DNA of 64,000 nucleotides from an uncultured Prevotellaceae bacterium (GTDB taxonomy: Bacteria > Bacteroidota > Bacteroidia > Bacteroidales > Bacteroidaceae), in NCBI GenBank assembly GCA_900315745.1, contig ONAG01000001.1, positions 1-64,000 of the forward strand, given 5' to 3'. Of the stretch, positions 1-8,978 are shown piece after piece. The notes below the pieces were generated by a model. That model was not told where the DNA came from. It saw only the letters and a program-made list of their open reading frames with translations, and ran no database searches. The position numbers were made by a program, and so were the translations under genes. Each line of letters opens with the position of its first letter. The stretch's first letter is position 1.

Positions 1-20
1 CGGGCTAATGAAAGGAGGAG

Positions 21-93
21 TGGTACCTCCAGGAATCGAACCGGGGACACACGGATTTTCAGTCCGATGCTCTACCAACTGAGCTAAGGCACC
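21..93 (-). tRNA. tRNA-Phe (anticodon GAA)
   Basis: Read on the minus strand, a 73-nt cloverleaf runs from position 93 to 21. The acceptor stem GGTGCCT pairs with AGGTACC, with one G-U pair. The D-arm contains AGCTCAGTTGGTAGAGC. The anticodon loop is CTGAAAA, giving anticodon GAA for phenylalanine. The T-arm contains GGTTCGATTCC and the discriminator base is A. The CCA end is not encoded (CTC follows), so CCA must be added after transcription. Confidence 0.97.
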
Positions 94-114
94 ATGTCTT
101 TCGTTTTGCGGTTG

Positions 115-122
115 CAAAGGTA
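115..122 (-). promoter_or_regulatory. -7 promoter box for tRNA-Phe
   Basis: TACCTTTG on the minus strand matches the Bacteroidetes -7 consensus TAnnTTTG and lies 22 nt upstream of the mature tRNA 5' end. I find no good -33 TTTG at the expected 19-20 nt spacing, so this rests on one element and position. Confidence 0.55.
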
Positions 123-389
123 AGCTGATTTTCTCGAATAACCATCAGTTATGATGAAAAAACCAACTTGTTTAACATTTATTAATTGTTTTTGCTAAGG
201 AGCAGGGGGTATCACCTTATTATAGATTATATAGAAAAGTCCAAATTTGTAATTTCAAATACATAGTGTCATTATCTTCAAACCGATAATTATGTTTTTT
301 ACTTTTAATCAGTCGAAATCCCCACAAGGCACAGAGTCATCTTTGGATAAAACTTGCTCTTAATTTGAGGAAAATAAAACATTAAAAAA

Positions 390-421
390 TTTGGCTTGTA
401 AAACCAAATTTGCTATCTTTG
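390..421 (+). promoter_or_regulatory. Bacteroidetes promoter for the 258-residue secreted protein
   Basis: TTTG at 390-393, a 20-nt spacer and TATCTTTG at 414-421 match the TTTG/TAnnTTTG consensus. Transcription should start near 425, giving a leader of about 78 nt before the ATG at 503. Confidence 0.75.
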
Positions 422-502
422 CCACACGAATGTTTCAATTTGTAATTAACCTATTTCATTTTCAACACATTTGAGATTTATAATAACTAAAACCATACGA
501 TT

Positions 503-1279
503 ATGAAGAAGTTTTACCTTATTGCAATTATGGCTGCCTTGACAATGACAGCAAGTGCACAGCAGAAATTGAACATCAGCACTTATTCGGGTACAGACCT
601 TGCCAGATACGATGGCGTAGAGTGCAATGTGAGCATGAACAGATACCTCTTCAATGGATGGAACACCATTGCACTGCCGTTTGATATGACTGAGTCTGAA
701 CTTAATGAAACTTTCGGATCAGACTGCCAACTTGAAAAACTTGTTGCAGTGGACAATGAAGGTGCAAGCGTGAAACTATACTTCCAAGACTGCAAGGCAG
801 GAGGTATTCAGGCAAACACTCCTTACATCCTACACTATAACGGTGAGAATGCCAACAAGAACATCAGCAAATTGGCTGTGGTGACCAACAATGAAGCAGC
901 AATAACGCTGACTACCGAAAGTGGTGAGACTGTTACCATGGCATGTGCAAAGAAACATATAGATGGAATTGGTTTTTATGGAGTGCTGGCAGCCGACAAT
1001 TCGGAAGCTCAGTTTGTGGCTGTAGATGAGAGCAAGAGTGGCTTCTATGCTTCAAGATGCTACATCAAGTTGGCTTCTGGAAATGATGTCAAACTTTCTA
1101 CCATACATATTGGCGCTGGAGAAGTGGCAAGCATTGCAGCCATCGCAGCTTCTGTTGAAAAAGTGGATGTGTACAACGTTTCAGGAATGAGAGTTGCAAA
1201 AGGCATAAAGGCATCGGAATTGAACAAGTTGCAGCCAGGCATCTATGTGGTAAATGGCCAGAAGGTTCTTGTCAAGTAA
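503..1279 (+). CDS. Secreted protein with T9SS-type C-terminal tail
   Basis: A 258-residue protein of unknown function. Residues 1-19 form a signal peptide (MKKFYLIAIMAALTMTASA, cleaved before QQ). The middle carries a block with GWNTIALPFDM and GIQANTPYIL, a pattern seen in many Prevotella secreted proteins. The C-terminus, from about residue 222 (VYNVSGMRVAKG, then LQPGIYVVNGQKVLVK), looks like a short type IX secretion sorting domain. The gene is monocistronic, with its own promoter at 390-421 and a hairpin at 1314-1346. I infer export to the surface or medium; no enzymatic motif is visible. Confidence 0.75.
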   Translation: MKKFYLIAIMAALTMTASAQQKLNISTYSGTDLARYDGVECNVSMNRYLFNGWNTIALPFDMTESELNETFGSDCQLEKLVAVDNEGASVKLYFQDCKAGGIQANTPYILHYNGENANKNISKLAVVTNNEAAITLTTESGETVTMACAKKHIDGIGFYGVLAADNSEAQFVAVDESKSGFYASRCYIKLASGNDVKLSTIHIGAGEVASIAAIAASVEKVDVYNVSGMRVAKGIKASELNKLQPGIYVVNGQKVLVK

Positions 1280-1313
1280 TATTTCGGGAATAGACCACAT
1301 TATAATAATATAT

Positions 1314-1346
1314 GCAAGCCCCACCGCGTCGCGCGGTGGGGCTTGC
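1314..1346. terminator. Bidirectional hairpin between convergent genes
   Basis: A perfect 15-bp GC-rich inverted repeat (arms 1314-1328 and 1332-1346, 3-nt loop) sits between the 3' ends of the secreted-protein gene and thiL. There is no long T-run on either side, so termination strength is uncertain, but position and symmetry fit a shared terminator. Confidence 0.7.
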
Positions 1347-1394
1347 CATTAGAGGGTGTTCCTGTTCTTTGGGAAATATGCGTGAGCGAAGAAC

Positions 1395-2462
1395 TTATTT
1401 CTTCAGAGGGTTCCAGCCTTGGGCTGTCAGTTCCATCTCTTGTCCGTCGCGAGTGACAAGGTATTTGCCAAGGCTCTTGTCTGTGACATGCCCTATCAGG
1501 CGCACTCCCTCCATCTGTTCTATCTTGTCGTAGTCGCCAATGCTTACAGTGAAGAGGAGCTCGTAGTCTTCTCCGCCGTTCAAAGCGCAGGTGGTGACGT
1601 TCATGTTCAGCTCTTCTGCCATCACCGCTGTCTGGTAGTCGATGGGTATGTTCTTTTCGAATATGCGGCACCCACACCCGCTACGTTCGCAGATATGTAG
1701 AAGTTCACTGCTAAGGCCGTCGCTGATATCCATCATCGATGTGGGATGGATGTTCATCTCACGTAGTCGCTTTATGATGTCCCCTCTGGCTTCAGGCATG
1801 ATTTGCCTGCCTATGATATATTCTTTGCCGGCAAAGTCGGGTTGGAAATGTGCCAATTCCTGCAAAGCAGCTTTGTTGTTGGCTTTCTGTGCCTCTCGCA
1901 CTTGTTCGTAATATACGCGTTTCTCCCGTTCCAACAGCTGCAGGCCCATATAAGCTGCGCCCAAGTCGCCGCTAACGCAGATGAGGTCGGTGTCGTGGGC
2001 TCCGCTACGATATGCAATCTCCTGTGCAGAAGCCTCTCCGATGCATGTGATGCTGATGGCGAGACCCGTGAGGGATGACGTGGTGTCGCCTCCCACGATG
2101 TCAACACCCCATTTGTCGCAAGCCATTCGCAGGCCGGAATAGAATTGCTCCAGGTCTTCCACCTTGAATCGGCGACTGAGGGCTATGCTCACCACCAACT
2201 GGCGCGGGGTGCCGTTCATGGCGAAGATATCGCTTATGTTCACCATCGCCGACTTGTAGCCTAAATGCTGCAAGTCTATGTATGTGAGGTCAAAATGCAC
2301 GCCTTCCATCAGCATGTCGGTGGTGACAAGCACCTCCTTGTCGGGGTAGTGCATCACGGCGCAGTCATCGCCCACACCCATGAGGGTGGAGGCGTTGTTT
2401 GGCTTTATGTCTTTTGTAAGGTGGCTGATAAGCCCGAATTCTCCTAATTCGGATATTTCCAT
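1395..2462 (-). CDS. thiL: Thiamine-monophosphate kinase
   Basis: A 355-residue ThiL, which phosphorylates thiamine monophosphate to the cofactor thiamine diphosphate using ATP in the cytoplasm. The AIR-synthase-like N-terminal domain shows GVGDDCAV near residue 30, TDMLMEGVHFD near residue 48 and VGGDT near residue 123, the Mg-ATP and substrate-binding Asp motifs. A C-terminal lid domain follows with MDISDGLSSEL. Length is normal for the Bacteroidetes family. It is the last gene of sppA-lpxK-punA-thiL, 12 nt after punA, and probably shares the promoter at 6189-6196. The 3' end faces the hairpin at 1314-1346. Confidence 0.93.
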   Translation of the reverse strand: MEISELGEFGLISHLTKDIKPNNASTLMGVGDDCAVMHYPDKEVLVTTDMLMEGVHFDLTYIDLQHLGYKSAMVNISDIFAMNGTPRQLVVSIALSRRFKVEDLEQFYSGLRMACDKWGVDIVGGDTTSSLTGLAISITCIGEASAQEIAYRSGAHDTDLICVSGDLGAAYMGLQLLEREKRVYYEQVREAQKANNKAALQELAHFQPDFAGKEYIIGRQIMPEARGDIIKRLREMNIHPTSMMDISDGLSSELLHICERSGCGCRIFEKNIPIDYQTAVMAEELNMNVTTCALNGGEDYELLFTVSIGDYDKIEQMEGVRLIGHVTDKSLGKYLVTRDGQEMELTAQGWNPLKK

Positions 2463-2474
2463 GATGTGTCGTTT

Positions 2475-3284
2475 TTATGCTCTACGTATCATTTCTTTCA
2501 TTAGTTCTGTCATGATGGGCTGAGCCTTGTTGGCTGCCATCTGGACTTCTTCATGGCTCACTTCCACTGCCTCGTCGAAACCACCAAGGTCGGTAATGAT
2601 GCTAACTCCAAAGGTCTTGATGCCGCAGTGGTGGGCAACGATGACTTCGGGCACGGTGCTCATGCCTATGGCATCACCGCCAAGGATGTGGTACATGCGA
2701 TACTCGGATGGTGTCTCAAAAGTGGGGCCTTGAACGCCTACATATACGCCATGCTGAAGCTTGATGCCTTTCTCTTTGGCAATGGCATCGGCTTCTGCTA
2801 TCAATGTATGGTCATAGGTCTCATGCATGTCGGGAAAGCGTGGGCCTGTGGGGAAATTCTTGCCGCGAAGTGGATGCTCTGGGAACATGTTGATATGGTC
2901 GGTGATCACCATTATGTCGCCAATGCTGAATTTGGGGTTCATCCCTCCTGCGGCGTTGGACACAAACAATGTCTTTATCCCGAGCTCATACATTATTCTC
3001 ACTGGGAAGGTCACCTCTTTCATGTTATAGCCTTCATAGTAATGGAAGCGGCCCTGCATTGCCATTATGTCCGTACCGCCCAACTTTCCGAAGATAAGTT
3101 TTCCAGCATGGCCCTCTACTGTCGATACAGGGAAGTTAGGAATGTCGGAATATGGAAATTCATAACTGTCGGTAATCTCAGATGCTAATTGTCCGAGCCC
3201 AGTGCCGAGCACGATGCAAGTGGTTGGCTGGCTTTTCATCCTTTCCTTTATCCAGGATGCTGTTTGTTTGATTTTTTCGTACAT
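2475..3284 (-). CDS. punA: Purine-nucleoside phosphorylase, trimeric PNP I type
   Basis: A 269-residue enzyme that cleaves inosine and guanosine with phosphate to the base and ribose 1-phosphate in purine salvage. Family marks include GTGLGQLA near residue 27 (phosphate loop), VEGHAGKL, GRFHYYEGY near residue 80, and FVSNAAGGMNP near residue 109, where the base-binding residues lie, followed by GVQGPTFETPSE. The length is typical of trimeric PNPs rather than hexameric DeoD. It lies 20 nt after lpxK and 12 nt before thiL in one operon. Confidence 0.93.
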   Translation of the reverse strand: MYEKIKQTASWIKERMKSQPTTCIVLGTGLGQLASEITDSYEFPYSDIPNFPVSTVEGHAGKLIFGKLGGTDIMAMQGRFHYYEGYNMKEVTFPVRIMYELGIKTLFVSNAAGGMNPKFSIGDIMVITDHINMFPEHPLRGKNFPTGPRFPDMHETYDHTLIAEADAIAKEKGIKLQHGVYVGVQGPTFETPSEYRMYHILGGDAIGMSTVPEVIVAHHCGIKTFGVSIITDLGGFDEAVEVSHEEVQMAANKAQPIMTELMKEMIRRA

Positions 3285-3304
3285 GGTATTTCAATTTAAA
3301 GTTT

Positions 3305-4381
3305 TCAAAAATGTTTTTTTGATGCGATGTGTTGCGTTGTTGCATTAGCAACTATTTGGTCAAAATCTTTTTCTCCTTCTTCAAGAAACATCACCTTGAT
3401 GGGCTGAGCATACAGGTTGATGCGAACTTCATTGCTAAGAAGTTTTTCTGATTTCAGTCTGGCTGCATCTTTTTCCGTGGTGATGATGATTCTTGGCAAT
3501 GGCAGTGCGGCAAATGCCTTGTTGATGTCTGTGATGTCTTTCTCTGAAAAAGAATGGTGGTCGCCGTATGACAGATGAGTGACATGAGGGGTGTGGCTTC
3601 TCACTTCCTTGATCAGCAGAACGGGGTTGGCAATGCCTGTTACGAGTAGTACATGTTCATCGGCTTTGATGTCGTGATGGCGCTCGCCGTCCGCCTTGAA
3701 CACAGCTTGCAAATGGTCGTATGCCATTATCGAAAAGAACAGGCGTTGGCTTTCATGAAGTGGCAGTGCTTCTTTTATGTCTTGAAGTTCTTTGGTTGTA
3801 GCATGCTCAGGGCATTTTGTCACCACCACCACGTCTGCACGCCTTATGTTGCGCATAGGCTCCCTTAGTCTTCCTACAGGCATCAGACGGTCGCCTTTTG
3901 CCCGGTCATATTCTACAAGTGCGATGCTTAATTTGGGTTTTACATAGCGGTGTTGGAAAGCATCGTCGAGCACTATGACTTCGGGTGTTTTGGTGGAATC
4001 GCCGGATATAAGTTGGTTGATACCGTGGCAGCGGTCTTCATCCACTGCCACGGTGATGTCGGGAAACTTGTCTCTTATTTGCTTGGGCTCGTCGCCTATG
4101 TCATTGGCGGTGCTGGTCTCTGTAGCTTTTACGAATCCTTTTGTGTGTCGTTTGTAGCCTCTGCTAAGCACTGCCACATGGTGACTGCTCCTCAACATCC
4201 TCACTATGTGCTCCACATGGGGTGTCTTGCCTGTTCCGCCTACAGCCAGATTGCCTACGGCAATAACTGGGACGTCGAAGCTGCGACTCTTGAGTATGCC
4301 ACAGTCGAAAAGGCTATTTCTAATGGCAACACCCATCCCATATAGCCAGCTCAAAGGTGTGAGGATGCGATGCAGGGTCAT
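3305..4381 (-). CDS. lpxK: Tetraacyldisaccharide 4'-kinase
   Basis: A 358-residue LpxK, the inner-membrane enzyme that phosphorylates the lipid A disaccharide precursor at the 4' position. The P-loop GNLAVGGTGKTP is near residue 43, followed by LSRGYKR and DDAFQHR (near residue 141), all LpxK signatures. The N-terminal stretch LSWLYGMGVAIRNSLFD is the usual membrane-associated helix. It begins 3 nt after sppA ends, so the two are co-transcribed. Together with the LptD-like gene at the window end it shows that the organism makes lipopolysaccharide or lipooligosaccharide. Confidence 0.94.
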   Translation of the reverse strand: MTLHRILTPLSWLYGMGVAIRNSLFDCGILKSRSFDVPVIAVGNLAVGGTGKTPHVEHIVRMLRSSHHVAVLSRGYKRHTKGFVKATETSTANDIGDEPKQIRDKFPDITVAVDEDRCHGINQLISGDSTKTPEVIVLDDAFQHRYVKPKLSIALVEYDRAKGDRLMPVGRLREPMRNIRRADVVVVTKCPEHATTKELQDIKEALPLHESQRLFFSIMAYDHLQAVFKADGERHHDIKADEHVLLVTGIANPVLLIKEVRSHTPHVTHLSYGDHHSFSEKDITDINKAFAALPLPRIIITTEKDAARLKSEKLLSNEVRINLYAQPIKVMFLEEGEKDFDQIVANATTQHIASKKHF

Positions 4382-4384
4382 TCG

Positions 4385-6163
4385 TCAATTCACGTTCATC
4401 AAGAATGGTATTCGTGCTTGAATTGCATTTTGTTTATTGATGTTGCGAAGCAATTTCATGGGTTCGTAATATTCGCCTAAACTGGCTCTCATGGCTTCGT
4501 CAAGGTAGCTTCCGGTCTTCTGTTCCGTGCTCGACATCAGTTGGTCGAATAGATCGGGCATGGCAGGGTAGGGCGAGGTGTAATACTCGTCGAGTTTTGC
4601 AAGTTTGGCTGCTTTTGCCACTGCATTCTCAAGACCGCCAAGCTCATCTACAAGATGATGCTTTATGGCATCCTGTCCAAGCCACACATGGCCTTGGGCG
4701 ATGTTTTCAACCGCCTCGATGCTAAGTTTGCGACCGTCAGCCACACGTTTGCGGAAGAGTTGGTAACCGCGCTCAATATAGGTGTCGAGGTATCTCATCT
4801 CTTCCTCGTTGAAAGGTCTTGAAATAGTGCCAAACGAACTGTTTTTATTGGTCTTCACTTCGTCGAATTTCACTCCTAATTTATCCTTTAACAGACCGCT
4901 GTAGTCAGGGAACATGCCGAAGATGCCAATACTTCCTGTCAGTGTGGTTGGCTCGGCAACAATCCAGTTGCTGTTGCAACTGATATAATAGCCACCTGAG
5001 GCTGCCATGCCACCCATGGAAACTACAATCGGCTTTTTCTTCTTGAGCATCTCGATCTGGTGCCATATCTGCTCTGAAGCGTAGGCACTGCCTCCACCGC
5101 TGTTGATGCGCAAAACCACGGCTTTCACATTGTCGTCGTCAGCAAGGCTTGCAAGGTCCTTGCACACCACCTGGGCATCTATCACAGCTTCTTGGTTGAC
5201 AGGATTTTGGGCGCCGCCGTCAACGATGTCGCCTACAGCATAATAAACGGCAATTTCTTCTCCATCTTTACTCTTGTCCCTGACATTGCTCATTTCGGAA
5301 AGAGTCAGCTGGTTGATGTAGTCATCATTGTCGATTTTGAGCTGTTTTTTCACAATGTCCTTCACTTCGTCTGTGTAGAGAACGCCGTCTATCATCTTTT
5401 TCTCTATAAGAGTCTTGCTGCTGTTGAACATGAGCATGTTGTCAGCATAAGCGTTGAGTGAGTCAATGGGTATTTTGCGACTGTTGGACACATCTTTCAA
5501 AACGTTTTCCCAAATGCCATTGATGTACGCTGTCACTTGCTCACGATTGGCATCGCTCATCTTGTCGGCTGTAAACATTTCTGGTGCACTCTTGTATGCG
5601 CCTACCTTGGACAGTTGCATTTTCACACCGAACTTGCTCATGGCATCCTTTAGGAAAATGGGGTTTGAGGATATACCGTGCCAGTCCAACATCCCTTCTG
5701 GATTCATATATACCTTGTCGGCAGCAGAAGCAAGGTAGTAGGTGCCTTGGGTGTAACTATCACCGTATGCAATAATCCATTTCCCACTTTTCTTGAAATC
5801 GACAAGGGCACGACGGATGGCTTGCAGTGAGGCATATGAGTCGGATGAAAACATGCCAGACTCTATGTATATTCCCTTTATCTCGTCATTCTCTTTTGCC
5901 TTGTTGATGGCTGAGAGAACATCATCGAGGCCAATGGCATTGGAGCTGCTGCCCATGAACATCGACATGATGTTGTCTTGCGCACGCTCTTCCAATTGGC
6001 CAGAGAGATTAAGTACCATGACGCTGTTGTCGTCTATTGATTTTACGCTGCTACTGGATGCCACCATGCCTACCAAGCACATCACGCCCAAAATGCCCAT
6101 GATGATGCCAAAGAGAAGAAGGCCCACGATTGTGGCAAAAACCATTTTGAAAAATTCTTTCAT
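4385..6163 (-). CDS. sppA: Signal peptide peptidase SppA, 67K (long) type
   Basis: A 592-residue membrane serine protease that degrades cleaved signal peptides. There is one N-terminal membrane segment (MVFATIVGLLLFGIIMGILG), then two tandem S49 domains. The N-terminal domain holds the expected catalytic Lys in YLASAADKVYMNP and the C-terminal domain the catalytic Ser in GGMAASGGYYIS, as in the E. coli-type long SppA. A longer frame opens at 6217, but the -7 promoter box at 6189-6196 lies between the two starts, so I use the ATG at 6163. It is the first gene of an operon with lpxK, punA and thiL. Confidence 0.92.
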   Translation of the reverse strand: MKEFFKMVFATIVGLLLFGIIMGILGVMCLVGMVASSSSVKSIDDNSVMVLNLSGQLEERAQDNIMSMFMGSSSNAIGLDDVLSAINKAKENDEIKGIYIESGMFSSDSYASLQAIRRALVDFKKSGKWIIAYGDSYTQGTYYLASAADKVYMNPEGMLDWHGISSNPIFLKDAMSKFGVKMQLSKVGAYKSAPEMFTADKMSDANREQVTAYINGIWENVLKDVSNSRKIPIDSLNAYADNMLMFNSSKTLIEKKMIDGVLYTDEVKDIVKKQLKIDNDDYINQLTLSEMSNVRDKSKDGEEIAVYYAVGDIVDGGAQNPVNQEAVIDAQVVCKDLASLADDDNVKAVVLRINSGGGSAYASEQIWHQIEMLKKKKPIVVSMGGMAASGGYYISCNSNWIVAEPTTLTGSIGIFGMFPDYSGLLKDKLGVKFDEVKTNKNSSFGTISRPFNEEEMRYLDTYIERGYQLFRKRVADGRKLSIEAVENIAQGHVWLGQDAIKHHLVDELGGLENAVAKAAKLAKLDEYYTSPYPAMPDLFDQLMSSTEQKTGSYLDEAMRASLGEYYEPMKLLRNINKQNAIQARIPFLMNVN

Positions 6164-6188
6164 TGTCTGCTTTTTTTGTTTCACATTG

Positions 6189-6196
6189 CAAAGATA
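6189..6196 (-). promoter_or_regulatory. -7 box of the sppA-lpxK-punA-thiL operon
   Basis: TATCTTTG on the minus strand lies 25 nt upstream of the sppA ATG at 6163, giving a leader of about 22 nt. A TTTG at 6209-6212 is too close to serve as a standard -33 element, so only the -7 box is convincing. The 300-base gap 6164-6464 otherwise holds only this promoter and the facing one at 6355-6362. Confidence 0.6.
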
Positions 6197-6354
6197 ATTA
6201 TTTTTTTCCAAATGCATTTATTTGCCATATCTTTTTCACATTCATGTTGACTTGCCAGATAACAAGGAATTAAAAAAACAATAAAACAATGATTTATCAT
6301 GACACTTTTCTCAAATTCTTTTCAAGTTTTACTTTATTTCTCACTTTATTTTGC

Positions 6355-6362
6355 TAAATTTG
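6355..6362 (+). promoter_or_regulatory. -7 box upstream of the GH28 gene
   Basis: TAAATTTG matches TAnnTTTG and is followed by a roughly 98-nt leader to the ATG at 6465. No clear TTTG is present about 20 nt upstream in the T-rich sequence. Confidence 0.5.
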
Positions 6363-6464
6363 CAGAAACATAGAAGACCTTCATCCACCTGCTTGATGAT
6401 ATGTATGTCTAATTTTGAATAGCTACTTAATAAGATAATTACAGAAACAATCCTATATTACATT

Positions 6465-7778
6465 ATGAAAAGATTATTGATGATTGCCATGCTGGCACTA
6501 TGCATGATGCCTGCTTGTGCAAAGAAGAAAGTAAAAGTGCAGTTGTTCCCTGATGGCACTCCAATACCAGAATGGTTCTCTAATGCCACTAAAGTGGATG
6601 TGGAGACTTTGGGAAAGAAATATGTCATCACCGACTATGGAGTGAGTATGGACAGCACTGTGGTGCAAACAGATGCCATTCAGGCGGTTATAGACCGTGC
6701 TGCACGAGATGGTGGGGGAGTGGTGGTTATACCAAAGGGGACGTTCCTCAGTGGATCACTCTTCTTCAAGCAGGGCACTCATCTTCATGTGACGGAAGGT
6801 GGACGCCTAAAAGGCTCAGACCGGATACGCAACTTCAAAGTGCTCGATACGAGAATGGAGGGGCAGTCGATAAAGTATTTTGCCGCTCTTGTGAATGCTG
6901 ATGGCATTGATGGCTTTACCATAACAGGAAATGGCACCATCGATGGAAATGGATACAACTATTGGGAGGAGTTTTGGATACGACGCGAATACAATCGTCA
7001 GTGTACCAACTTGGAGGCACTAAGACCAAGACTAACTTACATATCCAACAGCAAGAATGTTACCATTCAGGATGTGAAGCTTATCAACAGTCCTTTCTGG
7101 ACAAATCACGTCTATAAAAGCGACCATGTGAGATTCCTCGACTGCTACATTTATTCTCCCACTTCGGGCGTGAAGGCTCCAAGCAGTGACGCCATAGACT
7201 TGGATGTCTGCCATGATGTCCTGGTGAAAGGATGCTATATGAGCGTAAACGATGATGCGGTAGTGTTGAAAGGTGGCAAAGGCACTTGGGCGGACAAAGA
7301 CCCAAACAATGGCCCCAACAGCAACATCATCATAGAGGATTGTACCTACGGGAAGGTGCATGGGTGCCTCACCCTGGGCAGCGAGTCGCTTCACGACAGA
7401 AACGTGATACTCAGACGATGCAGCGTGACCGATGCCAGCAGGGTGCTGTGGCTCAAGATGAGACCAGACACTCCACAGCATTATGAGTATGTGACGGTGG
7501 AGGACATTGTTGGCAATTGCTCCAGCTTCCTCGTGGTAAGGCCATGGACACAGTTCTTCAAGCCAGAAGACAGGGAGGACATGCCGCTTTCGACATGCAA
7601 CAACATTGTGATGCGAAACATCAACATGGACTGCAAGAACTTCTTCGACGTGGGTCCTTCAGACAAATATCGTCTCACAGACTTTACTTTCGACAACATC
7701 ATGGTGCGGGATCAGAAGAAAGCTTTCGACCCCACAATCATAGAGAATTGCATCGTCAACAAGGTTGTCATAGAGTAA
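6465..7778 (+). CDS. Glycoside hydrolase family 28 (polygalacturonase-like)
   Basis: A 437-residue right-handed beta-helix enzyme expected to hydrolyse alpha-1,4 galacturonosyl or related pectin bonds. The N-terminal 18-19 residues form a signal peptide ending MMPAC, which could be a lipobox (acylated Cys) or a plain cleavage site. The helix starts with DYGVSMDSTVVQTDAIQ near residue 52. Catalytic motifs are variant: SSDAIDLD replaces NTDG, NDDAVVLK keeps the paired Asp, VHGCLTLGSE keeps the His-Gly of GHG, and WLKMR replaces RIK. It stands alone with its own promoter. Substrate is not determinable from sequence. Confidence 0.85.
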   Translation: MKRLLMIAMLALCMMPACAKKKVKVQLFPDGTPIPEWFSNATKVDVETLGKKYVITDYGVSMDSTVVQTDAIQAVIDRAARDGGGVVVIPKGTFLSGSLFFKQGTHLHVTEGGRLKGSDRIRNFKVLDTRMEGQSIKYFAALVNADGIDGFTITGNGTIDGNGYNYWEEFWIRREYNRQCTNLEALRPRLTYISNSKNVTIQDVKLINSPFWTNHVYKSDHVRFLDCYIYSPTSGVKAPSSDAIDLDVCHDVLVKGCYMSVNDDAVVLKGGKGTWADKDPNNGPNSNIIIEDCTYGKVHGCLTLGSESLHDRNVILRRCSVTDASRVLWLKMRPDTPQHYEYVTVEDIVGNCSSFLVVRPWTQFFKPEDREDMPLSTCNNIVMRNINMDCKNFFDVGPSDKYRLTDFTFDNIMVRDQKKAFDPTIIENCIVNKVVIE

Positions 7779-7816
7779 CCATATAAATATATGGTGGCTG
7801 CCATGAGGATGGGATG

Positions 7817-8860
7817 TCAAGGTTTGAGGGGGTTCTTGTCAGAGCAAAACCATTCCACAAACTTTGATATTCCCTCATGCAGTCTGACGCTTGGCTTGTA
7901 GCCTATCTCCGTTTCCAACTTGGAAGTGTCGGCATTGGTCATGTAAACATCACCAGGTTGCATGGGTTCCATCTGCATCTTTGCATCCTTGCCTATGGCG
8001 GATTCTATTTCACGAATGAAATCCATGAGATTGACAGGGTTGGAGCATCCTATATTGTAAACCCTGGTGGGAACGCCATTCGGACATTTTTCAGCCACGG
8101 GGGGCTTGTCGAGACATAATATGGTACCGTTGACAATGTCGTCGATGTAAGTGAAGTCACGAATCAAGTCTCCATGGTTGAAAACCTTGATGGGTTTGCC
8201 TTGCAAGATTGCATTTGCGAAAAGCATTGGTGCCATGTCGGGACGCCCCCAAGGACCATAGACCGTGAAGAAACGCAACCCCGTGGAGGGTAAGTTGTAT
8301 AGCTTTGCATAGCTATGAGCCATCAGTTCGTTAGACTTCTTGCTTGCGGCATAGAGGCTTACTGGGGAATCCACCTTGTCGTCTTCGGAGAATGGAGCCT
8401 TAGAGTTGAGTCCATAAACAGAACTCGACGAGGCGTAAAGCAAATGCTTGACAGGATGGTTGCGACAGCATTCCAATATGTTAAGAAAGCCAACCATGTT
8501 GCTTGTGAGGTAGGCATATGGGTTGGTTATGGAATATCTTACACCTGCTTGTGCTGCAAGATTGACTACCTTGTCGAAATGTTCTTCGGAAAACAATTTG
8601 TCAAGGGCGGGCTTGTCTTCTATTCCCAAACGTATGAATCGAAGGTTGGGGAACTTGTTGCTGGTCAGAGTCTTCTGCCATGGAATGTCAGATGTGTCGC
8701 TTGTTGAAAATCCCAGCTCGCGCAATCGCCCTGCTTTCAATCTGACATCATAATAGTCGTTGACATTGTCAAGCCCCAACACTTCATCTCCACGAAGGGC
8801 AAGTTCGTAGGACAATTTTGAGCCGATGAAACCTGCGGCTCCTGTTACCAATATTTTCAT
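7817..8860 (-). CDS. NAD-dependent epimerase, UDP-glucuronate 4-epimerase type
   Basis: A 347-residue short-chain dehydrogenase/reductase of the extended type. The NAD-binding TGAAGFIG is at residues 7-14, SSSSVYG near residue 145, and the catalytic YAASKK near residue 168. The start MKILVTGAAGFIGSKL and the DNVNDYYDVRLK segment are characteristic of UDP-glucuronate 4-epimerases, which make UDP-galacturonate for surface polysaccharides. UDP-glucose 4-epimerase or a dehydratase cannot be excluded. It converges with the GH28 gene, and only 38 nt separate the two. Confidence 0.85.
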   Translation of the reverse strand: MKILVTGAAGFIGSKLSYELALRGDEVLGLDNVNDYYDVRLKAGRLRELGFSTSDTSDIPWQKTLTSNKFPNLRFIRLGIEDKPALDKLFSEEHFDKVVNLAAQAGVRYSITNPYAYLTSNMVGFLNILECCRNHPVKHLLYASSSSVYGLNSKAPFSEDDKVDSPVSLYAASKKSNELMAHSYAKLYNLPSTGLRFFTVYGPWGRPDMAPMLFANAILQGKPIKVFNHGDLIRDFTYIDDIVNGTILCLDKPPVAEKCPNGVPTRVYNIGCSNPVNLMDFIREIESAIGKDAKMQMEPMQPGDVYMTNADTSKLETEIGYKPSVRLHEGISKFVEWFCSDKNPLKP

Positions 8861-8886
8861 TTGCTTGTAATTCTTTATTTTGACTG

Positions 8887-8894
8887 CAAAAGTA
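8887..8894 (-). promoter_or_regulatory. -7 box upstream of the epimerase gene
   Basis: TACTTTTG on the minus strand, 26 nt from the ATG at 8860, matches TAnnTTTG. No -33 TTTG is visible at the right spacing. Confidence 0.5.
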
Positions 8895-8978
8895 CGCCTT
8901 TTTTTTGTTTTAATGCTTGTTGAGCTGTTTTTTTTAGTCGTAGTTTGGACATTGTAGTGATATGTTGCTTTTTTTTGT

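Larger units (their letters stand above)
94..502. other. AT-rich intergenic region with divergent promoters
   Basis: About 400 bases lie between tRNA-Phe (minus) and the secreted-protein gene (plus). They hold the tRNA promoter at 115-122 and a complete promoter at 390-421. I see no credible reading frame, tRNA or strong hairpin in the remaining AT-rich sequence. Confidence 0.6.

Noticed and set aside
6164-6217. An N-terminal extension of sppA
   Set aside because: The promoter box at 6189-6196 falls within the extension, and the signal-anchor begins right after the ATG at 6163.
7778-7795. A 7-bp AT-rich hairpin between the GH28 and epimerase genes
   Set aside because: It is short and AT-rich with no T-run, and not better than expected by chance in such sequence.
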